From NCBI GenBank assembly GCA_964493665.1, contig CAZBOZ010000015.1:1-9836 (forward strand): 9,836 nt of DNA. Direction: 5' to 3'. The stretch is from DAOSVX01 sp964493665 (GTDB lineage: Bacteria; Bacillota_I; Bacilli_A; RF39; UBA660). The translations under genes were made by a program, and so were the position numbers. The notes below the pieces were generated by a model. That model worked only from the letters and a program-made list of their open reading frames with translations, was not told the origin of the DNA and searched no databases. Shown in pieces: positions 1 to 5,705 of this stretch (positions are counted from its first letter, which is position 1; every line of letters begins with the position of its first letter).

Positions 1-107
1 ACATTAGTATGAAATAATACTCTTTCTGTAAATGTTGTTTTACCAGCATCTATATGAGCCATTATTCCAATATTTCTAACTTTGTCTAAGGTTACATCAC
101 GTGCCAT
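1..107 (-). CDS. fusA: Elongation factor G, N-terminal fragment (cut by window edge)
   Basis: EF-G is the GTPase that drives ribosomal translocation and, with RRF, ribosome recycling. Only the first 35 codons are in the window. They read MARDVTLDKVRNIGIMAH followed by IDAGKTTFTERVLFHTN, which contains the G1/P-loop AHIDAGKT at residues 17-24, diagnostic of translation GTPases and in the expected EF-G position. The start is the ATG at 107-105. Its Shine-Dalgarno AGGTGG (118-113) lies inside the last codons of rpsG, and only two bases separate the rpsG stop from the start codon, so translation is probably coupled. It is the third gene of the str operon, in the usual order rpsL-rpsG-fusA. The remainder of the gene lies beyond position 1. 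Confidence 0.97.
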   Translation of the reverse strand, partial: MARDVTLDKVRNIGIMAHIDAGKTTFTERVLFHTN

Positions 108-109
108 AA

Positions 110-577
110 TTACCACCTATAATGAGCAAATGCTTTATTTGCTTCTGCCATTTTATGAGTATCTTCACGTTTTTTAACTGCTCCACCTACTCCTTTAGCT
201 GCATCCATAATTTCATTAGCTAATTTGTCTGACATGGTTTTACCATTTCTTAATTTAGCATAATTAACTAACCAACGTAGAGCTAAAGAACCACTTCTTT
301 CTTCTCTTACTTCTACTGGAACTTGGTAATTTGAAGCTCCTACTCTTCTAGATTTTACTTCCAAAACTGGTTTAATATTTTCTAAAGCTTCGTTGTAAAC
401 TTCTAGAGGGTTTCTATTTGTTTCTTTTTCTATTACTTTAAATGCATCATAAAGTATCTTTTGAGCTGTTCCCTTTTTTCCTCTAGTCATAATTTGATTG
501 ACTAATTTAGTAACAATCTTTGAATTATAAACTGGATCTGGTAAAACATCTCTTACTTCTGCTCTTTTTTTACGCAT
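110..577 (-). CDS. rpsG: 30S ribosomal protein S7
   Basis: S7 is the primary assembly protein that nucleates the 16S rRNA 3' domain (head of the small subunit) and contacts tRNA in the E site. The 155-residue length is normal for the family. Recognisable stretches are MRKKRAEVRDVLPDP at the N-terminus, the IMTRGKKGTAQKI segment, GASNYQVPVEVR near residue 80, ALRWLVNYAK, and the C-terminal KKREDTHKMAEANKAFAHYRW. The ATG at 577-575 has a good Shine-Dalgarno, AGAAAGGA (593-586), eight bases upstream. It lies 25 bases after the rpsL stop and two bases before fusA, so it is part of one transcript. In E. coli, S7 is the translational repressor of this operon by binding the rpsL-rpsG gap; here that gap is too short for an equivalent structure, so any autoregulation would have to use another site. 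Confidence 0.98.
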   Translation of the reverse strand: MRKKRAEVRDVLPDPVYNSKIVTKLVNQIMTRGKKGTAQKILYDAFKVIEKETNRNPLEVYNEALENIKPVLEVKSRRVGASNYQVPVEVREERSGSLALRWLVNYAKLRNGKTMSDKLANEIMDAAKGVGGAVKKREDTHKMAEANKAFAHYRW

Positions 578-602
578 AATCTATATCCTTTCTCAAACTC
601 TC

Positions 603-1013
603 TTATTTTTTTCTTTTTGCTCCATATTTACTACGAGCTTTTTTTCTATCTTGAACGCCTTGAGTATCAAGTGTTCCTCTAACAATATGATAACGAACAC
701 CAATTAAGTCTTTAACACGGCCTCCACGAACCAATACAACACTATGTTCTTGTAAGTTGTGTCCTTCTCCTGGTATATAAGTATCTACTTCTCTACCATT
801 GCTTAAACGAACACGCGCATACTTCCTTAATGCTGAGTTAGGTTTTTTTGGAGTTTTAGTACCAACTCTAATACAAACACCTCTTTTTTGTGGACTTGTT
901 TGATTGGTTGGCTTTCTGTCCAAACTGTTAAATCCAACATTTAATACTGGGCTTTTGCTTTTCTTAATTTTGTCTTTTCTGTTTTTCTTAACTAATTGAT
1001 TAATTGTAGGCAT
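603..1013 (-). CDS. rpsL: 30S ribosomal protein S12
   Basis: S12 sits at the decoding centre and helps enforce tRNA selection accuracy; it is the classic streptomycin target protein. The 136 residues start MPTINQLVKK, have the Bacilli-type longer N-terminal region (NVGFNSLDRKPTN), then SPQKRGVCIRVGT, TPKKPNSALRK (54-64), GEGHNLQEHSVVLVRGGRVKD (82-102) and a basic C-terminus. Lys56 and Lys101, the positions of the main streptomycin-resistance changes, are wild type. Position 104 is Ile (codon ATT) where the family nearly always has Pro in KDLPGVRYH. The start at 1013-1011 is fixed by a near-perfect Shine-Dalgarno AAGGAGGA (1025-1018). The frame stays open 21 codons further upstream, but that extension is not part of the S12 family and has no ribosome binding site. 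First gene of the str operon. Confidence 0.98.
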   Translation of the reverse strand: MPTINQLVKKNRKDKIKKSKSPVLNVGFNSLDRKPTNQTSPQKRGVCIRVGTKTPKKPNSALRKYARVRLSNGREVDTYIPGEGHNLQEHSVVLVRGGRVKDLIGVRYHIVRGTLDTQGVQDRKKARSKYGAKRKK

Positions 1014-1031
1014 AATATCCTCCTTCCATAC

Positions 1032-1090
1032 ACACACATCCTGGTGTGCCATAATTGACTTTAAACTAGGTTCCACCTAAGTGAAACCTA
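1032..1090 (-). promoter_or_regulatory. Structured 5' leader of the rpsL operon (two hairpins)
   Basis: The region between the predicted transcription start (about 1102) and the rpsL Shine-Dalgarno carries two inverted repeats. The first (1090-1067) is a 10-bp stem, TAGGTTTCAC/GTGGAACCTA with one G-U pair and a TTAG loop. The second (1049-1032) is a 6-bp stem GCACAC/GTGTGT, one a G-U pair, with loop CAGGAT, ending seven bases before the Shine-Dalgarno. Neither is followed by a T tract, so they are not intrinsic terminators. Ribosomal protein operons often have leader structures bound by one of their products, so autoregulation by S12 or S7 is plausible but only inferred. Confidence 0.5.
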
Positions 1091-1108
1091 AAAATTTAAT
1101 ACCAAATA

Positions 1109-1137
1109 ACTATAACAATATATAAAATATAAGTCAA
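1109..1137 (-). promoter_or_regulatory. Promoter of the rpsL-rpsG-fusA operon
   Basis: A sigma-A type promoter: -35 TTGACT (1137-1132), 17-base spacer, -10 TATAGT (1114-1109). Both boxes match consensus at 5 of 6 positions. The predicted start is near 1103-1102, giving a leader of about 90 bases before the rpsL ATG. It begins only eight bases after the stop codon of the preceding gene and no terminator lies between, so some readthrough from the upstream pair is possible. Confidence 0.85.
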
Positions 1138-1144
1138 GTCTTTT

Positions 1145-1471
1145 TTAATAATTTTTGCAATCTAAATTGACTTTATAAAAGTATCCTAAAAAGTTCCTTG
1201 TAACATTAACATTACCATCACATGTATCATCTTTAACACTAAAATCTACTTTTGATTGATAAACTTTCAATTCATCTAAAGATATTTCATATTTATCGCC
1301 AGCTTTTAAATTTAGATCGGTTTTTCCTTTTATATATTTTTTAGCATAATAAACCATTTTTGTTTCTAACTCTTTATACTCTTTTATTTCTTGATATTTA
1401 AAACCTAAATAAGTCAAAGAACCAAATACCAAAATCAAAGTTACTCCCCATACTATAGCTATCTTTTTCAT
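1145..1471 (-). CDS. Small membrane-anchored protein, CDG...C family member 1
   Basis: I do not recognise a named family. The 108-residue product has one hydrophobic segment (about residues 4-24, after MKK) and then a mostly extracytoplasmic domain by the positive-inside rule. The domain is clearly paralogous to that of the gene just upstream: both share LExK, a YIK motif, ISL/TLxxLK, a KDD(T/S)CDGxVxV stretch and a final Cys followed by an Asn-Tyr pair. The two cysteines (84 and 105) are conserved in spacing (21 versus 22 residues) and could form a disulfide outside the membrane. The start overlaps the upstream stop as ATGA (1471-1468), so translation is coupled; the local Shine-Dalgarno (AGAAAG) is weak. 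It lacks the long linker of its paralogue. A pilin-like or envelope accessory role is only a guess. Confidence 0.85.
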   Translation of the reverse strand: MKKIAIVWGVTLILVFGSLTYLGFKYQEIKEYKELETKMVYYAKKYIKGKTDLNLKAGDKYEISLDELKVYQSKVDFSVKDDTCDGNVNVTRNFLGYFYKVNLDCKNY

Positions 1472-1929
1472 TCGTTATAACTTTCTAAATATCCAAGGGT
1501 AGTATAATTAGCACATTTAATATATGGATAGTATAGAACATCTAAGCTAGCGTTTATTGATACTAAAACATACCCATCACAAGAAGAATCATCTTTTATA
1601 TCATTTAAATTATCAATAAGGTTTTTAGATTTTAAATCCTTTAAGGTAATAGCTACTTTTTTACTAGTTAATTCTTCTTCATAATAATTTTTTATATAAT
1701 TAACTGTACTGTTTTTTATTTTTACTTCTAAATCACTATATAAAAGTATTTCTTTTTCAGTAGTAGTTGTTTCTCCTTCAGGAAAATAATCAGATATATT
1801 AAAATTTCTTTGATCTAATTGTCTATACATTCTTACAACTAAAAAAACTACAATAAATAGGAATATAACCAAGATTGACATGTAAAATATCATCTCTCTA
1901 AATCCCCAACCATGGTTGTTTAATTTCAT
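1468..1929 (-). CDS. Small membrane-anchored protein, CDG...C family member 2
   Basis: No named family recognised. The 153-residue product begins MKLNNHGWGFREM, followed by a strong hydrophobic segment (about 13-33), a polar, Thr/Glu-rich linker (about 40-65) and a C-terminal domain with KDDSSCDGYVLV and PYIKCANYTTLGY. Cys117 and Cys139 match the pair in the downstream paralogue. The N-terminal GWGFREM plus hydrophobic helix loosely resembles a type IV prepilin (Gly, Phe, Glu, then helix), but Glu is at +3 rather than +5 after the Gly, so I do not call it a prepilin. I chose the ATG at 1929-1927 (GGTGAT ribosome binding site just upstream) over an in-frame TTG four codons earlier, which would overlap that site. 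Stop is TGA, overlapping the next start. First gene of a two-gene unit with its own promoter. Confidence 0.85.
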   Translation of the reverse strand: MKLNNHGWGFREMIFYMSILVIFLFIVVFLVVRMYRQLDQRNFNISDYFPEGETTTTEKEILLYSDLEVKIKNSTVNYIKNYYEEELTSKKVAITLKDLKSKNLIDNLNDIKDDSSCDGYVLVSINASLDVLYYPYIKCANYTTLGYLESYNE

Positions 1930-1950
1930 TAATATCACCAACTCTAGTAT

Positions 1951-1959
1951 ATTATATCA
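1951..1959 (-). promoter_or_regulatory. Extended -10 promoter for the CDG...C pair
   Basis: TGATATAAT (1959-1951) is a perfect -10 box, TATAAT, with the extended TG one base upstream. The sequence at the expected -35 distance (AAATTT, 1979-1974) is poor, as is usual for extended -10 promoters. The box overlaps the stop codon of the upstream gene. The predicted start near 1944 leaves a leader of about 15 bases, just enough for the GGTGAT ribosome binding site. Confidence 0.65.
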
Positions 1960-3033
1960 TTTTTCATAAACAAAAATTTTATTTTCGTAATTAAAATTCC
2001 ATTCAAACTTTTGAAGTAATTTTATATTACCAGTTTCAGGACTAAATAAGTATAAAACGTCATCTATTATATAATATATTTTTTTATTATCAATAGTTAT
2101 TATATGACCTTTTTCAAAATCATTTACTTTAGTTAATAAATTCTCATCTAAATAAGATAAATATAAAATGCCATCTATTATTTGATAATTATAAGGCGTT
2201 AAATATTCAAAACTCATATTACTCTTTACTAGTTCACTTATATTTATTTTTCTAAAATCATCTATTATATATATTTTACCCATTTTAGTTTCGCTGCCAA
2301 CTATACGCATTTTTTTAAAATAAGGATTTATTTCATATTCTTTTTTATTTTTCTTATCGACTATAAATACACTTCTTTTATAGGTTCCTAAAACATAACT
2401 ATCATTTGATATACTATAATCTAATTTCATTGTGCTTTTTTTGCCAGTTTTAATATTAAAAATAATTAGCTCTTTATATTCATAAGTCTCATTATAATTA
2501 GGAAATACTAGCAAATCATTTAATTCTGCTACCAAAGGATTATTATAAACATCATTATCAAATAACGGGACATTAATATAATTTTCACTATTTAATACAT
2601 CTAGACCTTTATAATTCCAAATGGTATATATATTATTTAGATAATTAAAGATTTTTATATCATTTTTGGTTTCTAAAAGAGTTTCTTCATTAATTAAATT
2701 AATTTCTTGATAAGAAACATCTTCATTATTATAAGCGCAAAGCTCCTCTAAGTCATCATCTTTTATATATGGCTTTAAGCAATTATCATCAACATCTAAA
2801 TTATATATTAACTCTCTTTTAGGGCTATATTTATAATTTTTAACAAAATCAAAACTATATATATCATCTTCTATTTTAAAATAATATATTTTATATTCTT
2901 TTAAATATTTTTCTGTTATTTTGTAATTATTTATTTTATAAGTCAAAGTATAATCTCTAGGTCTTAAATACATGAATAAAAAGAAAGAAAAAGCAAGGAC
3001 AATAATTAAGATTAGGATTATTAACTTTTTCAT
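1957..3033 (-). CDS. Membrane-anchored protein of unknown function, probably extracellular and beta-rich
   Basis: I do not recognise the family. The 358-residue product starts MKKLIILILIIVLAFSFFLF, a short basic end and one transmembrane or uncleaved signal-anchor segment (about 4-23); there is no lipobox Cys. The rest is rich in Tyr, Asp, Asn and Ile and contains repeated short strand-turn patterns such as DDIYSF, DGILYLSY, DNKKIYYI and DDVLYLFSPETGNIKLL, which look like blades of a beta-propeller or similar repeat fold. Two cysteines (85 and 99) lie close together and could form a disulfide. I chose the ATG at 3033-3031 because AAAGGTGA sits seven bases upstream; an in-frame GTG three codons earlier would lie inside that site. 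It follows the PH-like gene by one base, so the two are co-translated. A sensor or envelope role is inference only. Confidence 0.85.
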   Translation of the reverse strand: MKKLIILILIIVLAFSFFLFMYLRPRDYTLTYKINNYKITEKYLKEYKIYYFKIEDDIYSFDFVKNYKYSPKRELIYNLDVDDNCLKPYIKDDDLEELCAYNNEDVSYQEINLINEETLLETKNDIKIFNYLNNIYTIWNYKGLDVLNSENYINVPLFDNDVYNNPLVAELNDLLVFPNYNETYEYKELIIFNIKTGKKSTMKLDYSISNDSYVLGTYKRSVFIVDKKNKKEYEINPYFKKMRIVGSETKMGKIYIIDDFRKINISELVKSNMSFEYLTPYNYQIIDGILYLSYLDENLLTKVNDFEKGHIITIDNKKIYYIIDDVLYLFSPETGNIKLLQKFEWNFNYENKIFVYEK

Positions 3034-3034
3034 C

Positions 3035-3487
3035 TTATTCACCTTTTAGTTTTCGTGGAGGCCCATACTTCTTTTTTTCTTTTATAACAAAATCAGTTAC
3101 TTTAGTTTCTATTTCATCTAATCCTCTTTTACTTATATTAGAAAAGACAATTAATTCTTTAATGGTATCTATTTTAATCTGACCCCAAAAAAGGCCACGA
3201 TAGACTTCTAAGTCATTAAACATATCAGGTGTTACAGATGTTAAGAAATAGCCAAAGAAAACTCTTTTACGGCCAATCAAAATTCTTCTATTTGTTAATA
3301 CGAAAACATGAGTAAAGAAAAAATCTAAAGGACTATCGTTCTTTTGAGCAGCAAAAGCAAAAGTCACTATTTCGCCCGGATTTAAATGCTTTTGAATAAC
3401 TTCAGAATGCTTTTTATTACGCCACCAAGTTACGCTACCGGGGAATTTTTTTTGAAAATCTTGAACATATTCATATACTTTTTCCAT
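3035..3487 (-). CDS. Bacterial PH-like (YokE-type) domain protein
   Basis: The 150-residue soluble protein fits the small bacterial pleckstrin-homology-like families: an initial helical region (1-35), then NPGEIVTFAFAAQ, the signature strand pair VFVLTNRRILIGRKR (61-75), a turn, and IKIDTIKELIVF (104-115), ending in a helix and a basic tail. The VLTNRRIL element is the most diagnostic feature. No signal peptide or membrane segment is seen, so it should be cytoplasmic or peripheral at the membrane. The biochemical role of these bacterial PH-like domains is mostly unknown. The start at 3487-3485 has AGGAG (3501-3497) nine bases upstream. It is the first gene of a two-gene unit, and its last codons supply the ribosome binding site for the membrane-anchored protein that follows. 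Assignment to the domain superfamily is fairly secure, the exact family less so. Confidence 0.8.
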   Translation of the reverse strand: MEKVYEYVQDFQKKFPGSVTWWRNKKHSEVIQKHLNPGEIVTFAFAAQKNDSPLDFFFTHVFVLTNRRILIGRKRVFFGYFLTSVTPDMFNDLEVYRGLFWGQIKIDTIKELIVFSNISKRGLDEIETKVTDFVIKEKKKYGPPRKLKGE

Positions 3488-3507
3488 ATAACTTTTCTCC
3501 TATAAGT

Positions 3508-3536
3508 ATTTTATAACTTTTTATCAAATTTTGCAA
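3508..3536 (-). promoter_or_regulatory. Probable promoter of the PH-like protein unit
   Basis: TTGCAA (3536-3531), 17-base spacer, TAAAAT (3513-3508). The -10 matches consensus at 5 of 6 and the -35 at 4 of 6 positions. It lies between the tRNA terminator and the gene start, where a promoter is needed. A shifted alternative, TTGATA (3527-3522) with TATAGG, would overlap the ribosome binding site and is less likely. Confidence 0.5.
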
Positions 3537-3544
3537 TTTATAAT

Positions 3545-3568
3545 AAAAAAACGAGTTAGCCTCGTATT
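3545..3568 (-). terminator. Intrinsic terminator after tRNA-Gly
   Basis: Stem ACGAG (3565-3561), loop GCTAA, stem CTCGT (3555-3551), followed by six T residues (3550-3545). Beyond one mismatch, three A-T pairs can extend the base of the stem. It starts eight bases after the tRNA 3' CCA. Confidence 0.8.
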
Positions 3569-3575
3569 TATTATT

Positions 3576-3650
3576 TGGAGCAAATGACCAGAATCGAACT
3601 GGCATCTCAACCTTGGCAAGGTTGCATACTAACCATTGTACTACATCTGC
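3576..3650 (-). tRNA. tRNA-Gly, anticodon GCC
   Basis: The 75-base sequence folds as a cloverleaf. The acceptor stem GCAGATG pairs with CATTTGC (one G-U). The anticodon stem CAACC/GGTTG encloses the loop TTGCCAA, with anticodon GCC at 3617-3615. The T stem GCCAG/CTGGT holds the loop TTCGATT. The discriminator base is T and the 3' CCA is encoded. It reads GGC and GGT. It is a single-gene unit with its own promoter and terminator, between uvrB and the PH-like gene. Confidence 0.97.
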
Positions 3651-3663
3651 GTTTACATGTAGT

Positions 3664-3692
3664 ATAATAGCAAAATATAAAAATAATTTCAA
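3664..3692 (-). promoter_or_regulatory. Promoter of tRNA-Gly
   Basis: TTGAAA (3692-3687), 17-base spacer, TATTAT (3669-3664); the -10 matches consensus at 5 of 6 positions. The predicted start, near 3657, gives a short leader before the tRNA 5' end at 3650. The -35 begins ten bases after the uvrB stop, and no terminator separates uvrB from it. Confidence 0.7.
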
Positions 3693-3701
3693 GCCTTTTA
3701 A

Positions 3702-5651
3702 TTATGATTTCATTTCAAATAATATGTCTCTTAGTTCCATTGCTCTTTCAAAATCTAAGTTCTTAGCTGCCAATCTCATTTCTTCTTCTATTTTGTTCAT
3801 AATATTTTGTTTATCTTTCTTAGATAGTTTATCTTCTTTCATAGCTTTATCTTCTATCTCATTTGAGATTAGCTCTTTTATTTCTTTTTTAATAGTTTTA
3901 GGCGTTATATTATGCTCTTTATTATATTCTTCTTGCACTTTTCTTCTTCTTTCTGTTTCTTTTATAGCAATATTCATTGCTTCACTTATTTTATCAGCAT
4001 ACATAATAACATGGCCATTAACATTTCTAGCGCATCTACCAATTGTTTGAATTAAACTTCTTTCACTTCTTAAAAATCCTTGTTTGTCAGCATCCACTAT
4101 ACATATTAAACTAACTTCAGGTATATCTATTCCTTCCCTTAAAAGATTTATTCCTACTACCACATCATATTTTCCTAATCTTAGATCTCTTATTATTTTT
4201 AAACGTTCTAAAGTTTTTATTTCATTATGAAGATAGGCAACCTTAATATTATATTCTTTTAAATAAGCCGCTAATTCTTCAGCCATTCTAATAGTTAAAG
4301 TAGTTATTAACACTCTTTCGTTTGCTTCCATCCTTTTATGGATTTCACTCATAATATCATCTATTTGCCCTTTAGAAGGCTTTATTTCAATAGTTGGATC
4401 AAGTAAACCAGTAGGCCTTATTATTTGTTCTACTACTTTGTTATTAACTTTTTCTAGTTCATAATCTCCAGGAGTAGCTGATACATAAATAACTTGATTT
4501 ATTTTATTTTGAAACTCTTCAAAACGAAGGGGCCTATTATCTAGAGCACTTGGTAATCTGAACCCATAATCAACTAAAGTTTCTTTTCTAGATCTATCTC
4601 CGCCATACATTCCTCTTACTTGAGGAAGAGTTACATGAGATTCATCCACTACTAAAAGAAAATCTTTTGGGAAAAAGTCCATCAATGTAGTTGGCGTTTC
4701 TCCTTCGCCTCTTAAGGCTAGGTGACGAGAATAATTTTCTATGCCACTACAAAAGCCAGTTTCTTTTAGTATTTCTAAATCATAATTAGTTCTCTCTTTT
4801 AATCTTTCATATGCAACTAATTTATTATTTTGCTTTAATTCTTCTAGTCTTTCTTCTAATTCGCTTTCAATTCTTTTTATAGCTTCTTTTAACTTATTAT
4901 CGCTAGTTACGAAGTGACTAGCTGGGAATATTGAAACTGTTTTTCTATTTTGAATTACTACTCCAGTTAGAGGATCAAAAGAAGAAATAGATTCTATTTC
5001 ATCTCCAAATAAAGATATTCTTACTCCTTCTTTTTTAAAGCTAGCTGGGATTAATTCAATAGTATCTCCTTTAGCTCTAAAAGTGCCACGATGAAAATCC
5101 AGTTCACTTCTTTCATAAGTCATTTCTATTAATCTTTTAATTATTTCATTACGATTTATTTTATCTCCCACACTTAAAATCAGCATGTTTTTCTTATACT
5201 CTTCTACTTCGCCAATTCCATATATACATGATACTGATGCTACTATTATTGTATCTCTATTATTAATTATAGAACTAGTAGCAGAATGTCTTAATTCATC
5301 TATTTCATCATTAATAGAAGAATCTTTTTCAATATAAGTATCACTGCTAGGCACATAAGCTTCTGGTTGATAATAGTCATAATAAGAGACAAAATATTCT
5401 ACTTTATTATTAGGGAATAAATCTTTTAATTCACTATATAGCTGTCCTGCTAAAGTCTTATTGTGAGCAAGAACTAGAGCTGGTTTATTAGTCTCTTTTA
5501 TAACATTAGCAATAGTAAAAGTTTTGCCAGTGCCAGTAGCTCCTAACAACACTTGTTCTTTTATTCCGCTATTAAGACCAGCAACTAATTCTTTAATCGC
5601 TTTAGGTTGGTCTCCAGTAGGTTTATAATTACTAATTAATTCAAAATTCAT
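3702..5651 (-). CDS. uvrB: UvrABC excinuclease subunit B
   Basis: UvrB is the damage-verifying helicase-like subunit of nucleotide excision repair: it is loaded by UvrA, locks the lesion strand under its beta-hairpin and recruits UvrC for incision. The 649-residue length is typical. Seen in order: Walker A GATGTGKT (37-44), the Tyr-rich beta-hairpin region SYYDYYQPEAYVP (89-101), Walker B VVDESH (334-339), SATPGDYELE motif (391-400), motif VI QTIGRCARN (535-543; Cys where Ala is more usual), and a C-terminal UVR motif (about 613-648) that binds UvrC. The ATG at 5651 matches the family start (MNFELISNYKPTGDQP). A GTG three codons upstream lies at the predicted transcription start. The ribosome binding site is unusual: only GTGAT, four bases from ATG. 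uvrA is not next to it downstream, unlike the common uvrBA arrangement; a tRNA gene follows. Confidence 0.98.
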   Translation of the reverse strand: MNFELISNYKPTGDQPKAIKELVAGLNSGIKEQVLLGATGTGKTFTIANVIKETNKPALVLAHNKTLAGQLYSELKDLFPNNKVEYFVSYYDYYQPEAYVPSSDTYIEKDSSINDEIDELRHSATSSIINNRDTIIVASVSCIYGIGEVEEYKKNMLILSVGDKINRNEIIKRLIEMTYERSELDFHRGTFRAKGDTIELIPASFKKEGVRISLFGDEIESISSFDPLTGVVIQNRKTVSIFPASHFVTSDNKLKEAIKRIESELEERLEELKQNNKLVAYERLKERTNYDLEILKETGFCSGIENYSRHLALRGEGETPTTLMDFFPKDFLLVVDESHVTLPQVRGMYGGDRSRKETLVDYGFRLPSALDNRPLRFEEFQNKINQVIYVSATPGDYELEKVNNKVVEQIIRPTGLLDPTIEIKPSKGQIDDIMSEIHKRMEANERVLITTLTIRMAEELAAYLKEYNIKVAYLHNEIKTLERLKIIRDLRLGKYDVVVGINLLREGIDIPEVSLICIVDADKQGFLRSERSLIQTIGRCARNVNGHVIMYADKISEAMNIAIKETERRRKVQEEYNKEHNITPKTIKKEIKELISNEIEDKAMKEDKLSKKDKQNIMNKIEEEMRLAAKNLDFERAMELRDILFEMKS

Positions 5652-5666
5652 ATAAATCACATTGTT

Positions 5667-5675
5667 ATTTTATCA
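5667..5675 (-). promoter_or_regulatory. Extended -10 promoter of uvrB
   Basis: TGATAAAAT (5675-5667) is an extended -10 with 5 of 6 matches in the hexamer; the -35 position (ATTCTC) is poor. Predicted start is near 5660, leaving a leader of about nine bases before the ATG. I see no clear LexA or DinR palindrome (CGAACnnnnGTTCG type) near it. Confidence 0.5.
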
Positions 5676-5682
5676 TAAAAAT

Positions 5683-5705
5683 AAAAAAAGAGAATTTAAT
5701 CTCTT
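5683..5705 (-). terminator. Intrinsic terminator of the gltX-cysS-yugP operon
   Basis: Stem AAGAGA (5705-5700), loop TTAAAT, stem TCTCTT (5693-5688), then a T-rich run continuing past 5683. The first arm lies in the last Arg and Asp codons of yugP and the loop includes the TAA stop. The stem is A/T-rich and short, so efficiency may be partial. Confidence 0.65.

Noticed and set aside
1014..1076. In-frame N-terminal extension of rpsL (21 codons, with upstream ATG near 1052)
   Set aside because: The S12 family starts at MPTINQLV, which has a near-perfect Shine-Dalgarno; the upstream ATG has none, and the extension overlaps the leader hairpin.
1067..1090. 10-bp hairpin upstream of rpsL as terminator of the preceding gene
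   Set aside because: It lies downstream of the rpsL promoter and no T tract follows on either strand.
1404..1419. A 16-base sequence identical to 7589-7604
   Set aside because: Both encode the peptide LTYLG with the same codons (in the small membrane protein and in cysS); in AT-rich coding DNA this is coincidence, not a dispersed repeat.
1930..1941. TTG start for the larger CDG...C protein
   Set aside because: The four extra codons overlap the GGTGAT ribosome binding site used by the ATG at 1929.
3471..3692. Minus-strand open frame of 73 codons spanning the tRNA and its terminator
   Set aside because: It overlaps tRNA-Gly, the terminator and the promoter of the PH-like gene, all better supported.
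3613..4050. Plus-strand open frame of 145 codons opposite uvrB and the tRNA
   Set aside because: It lies antisense to the conserved uvrB C-terminus and tRNA-Gly; its hydrophobic Ser/Leu/Ile composition is what the reverse strand of this AT-rich coding sequence gives.
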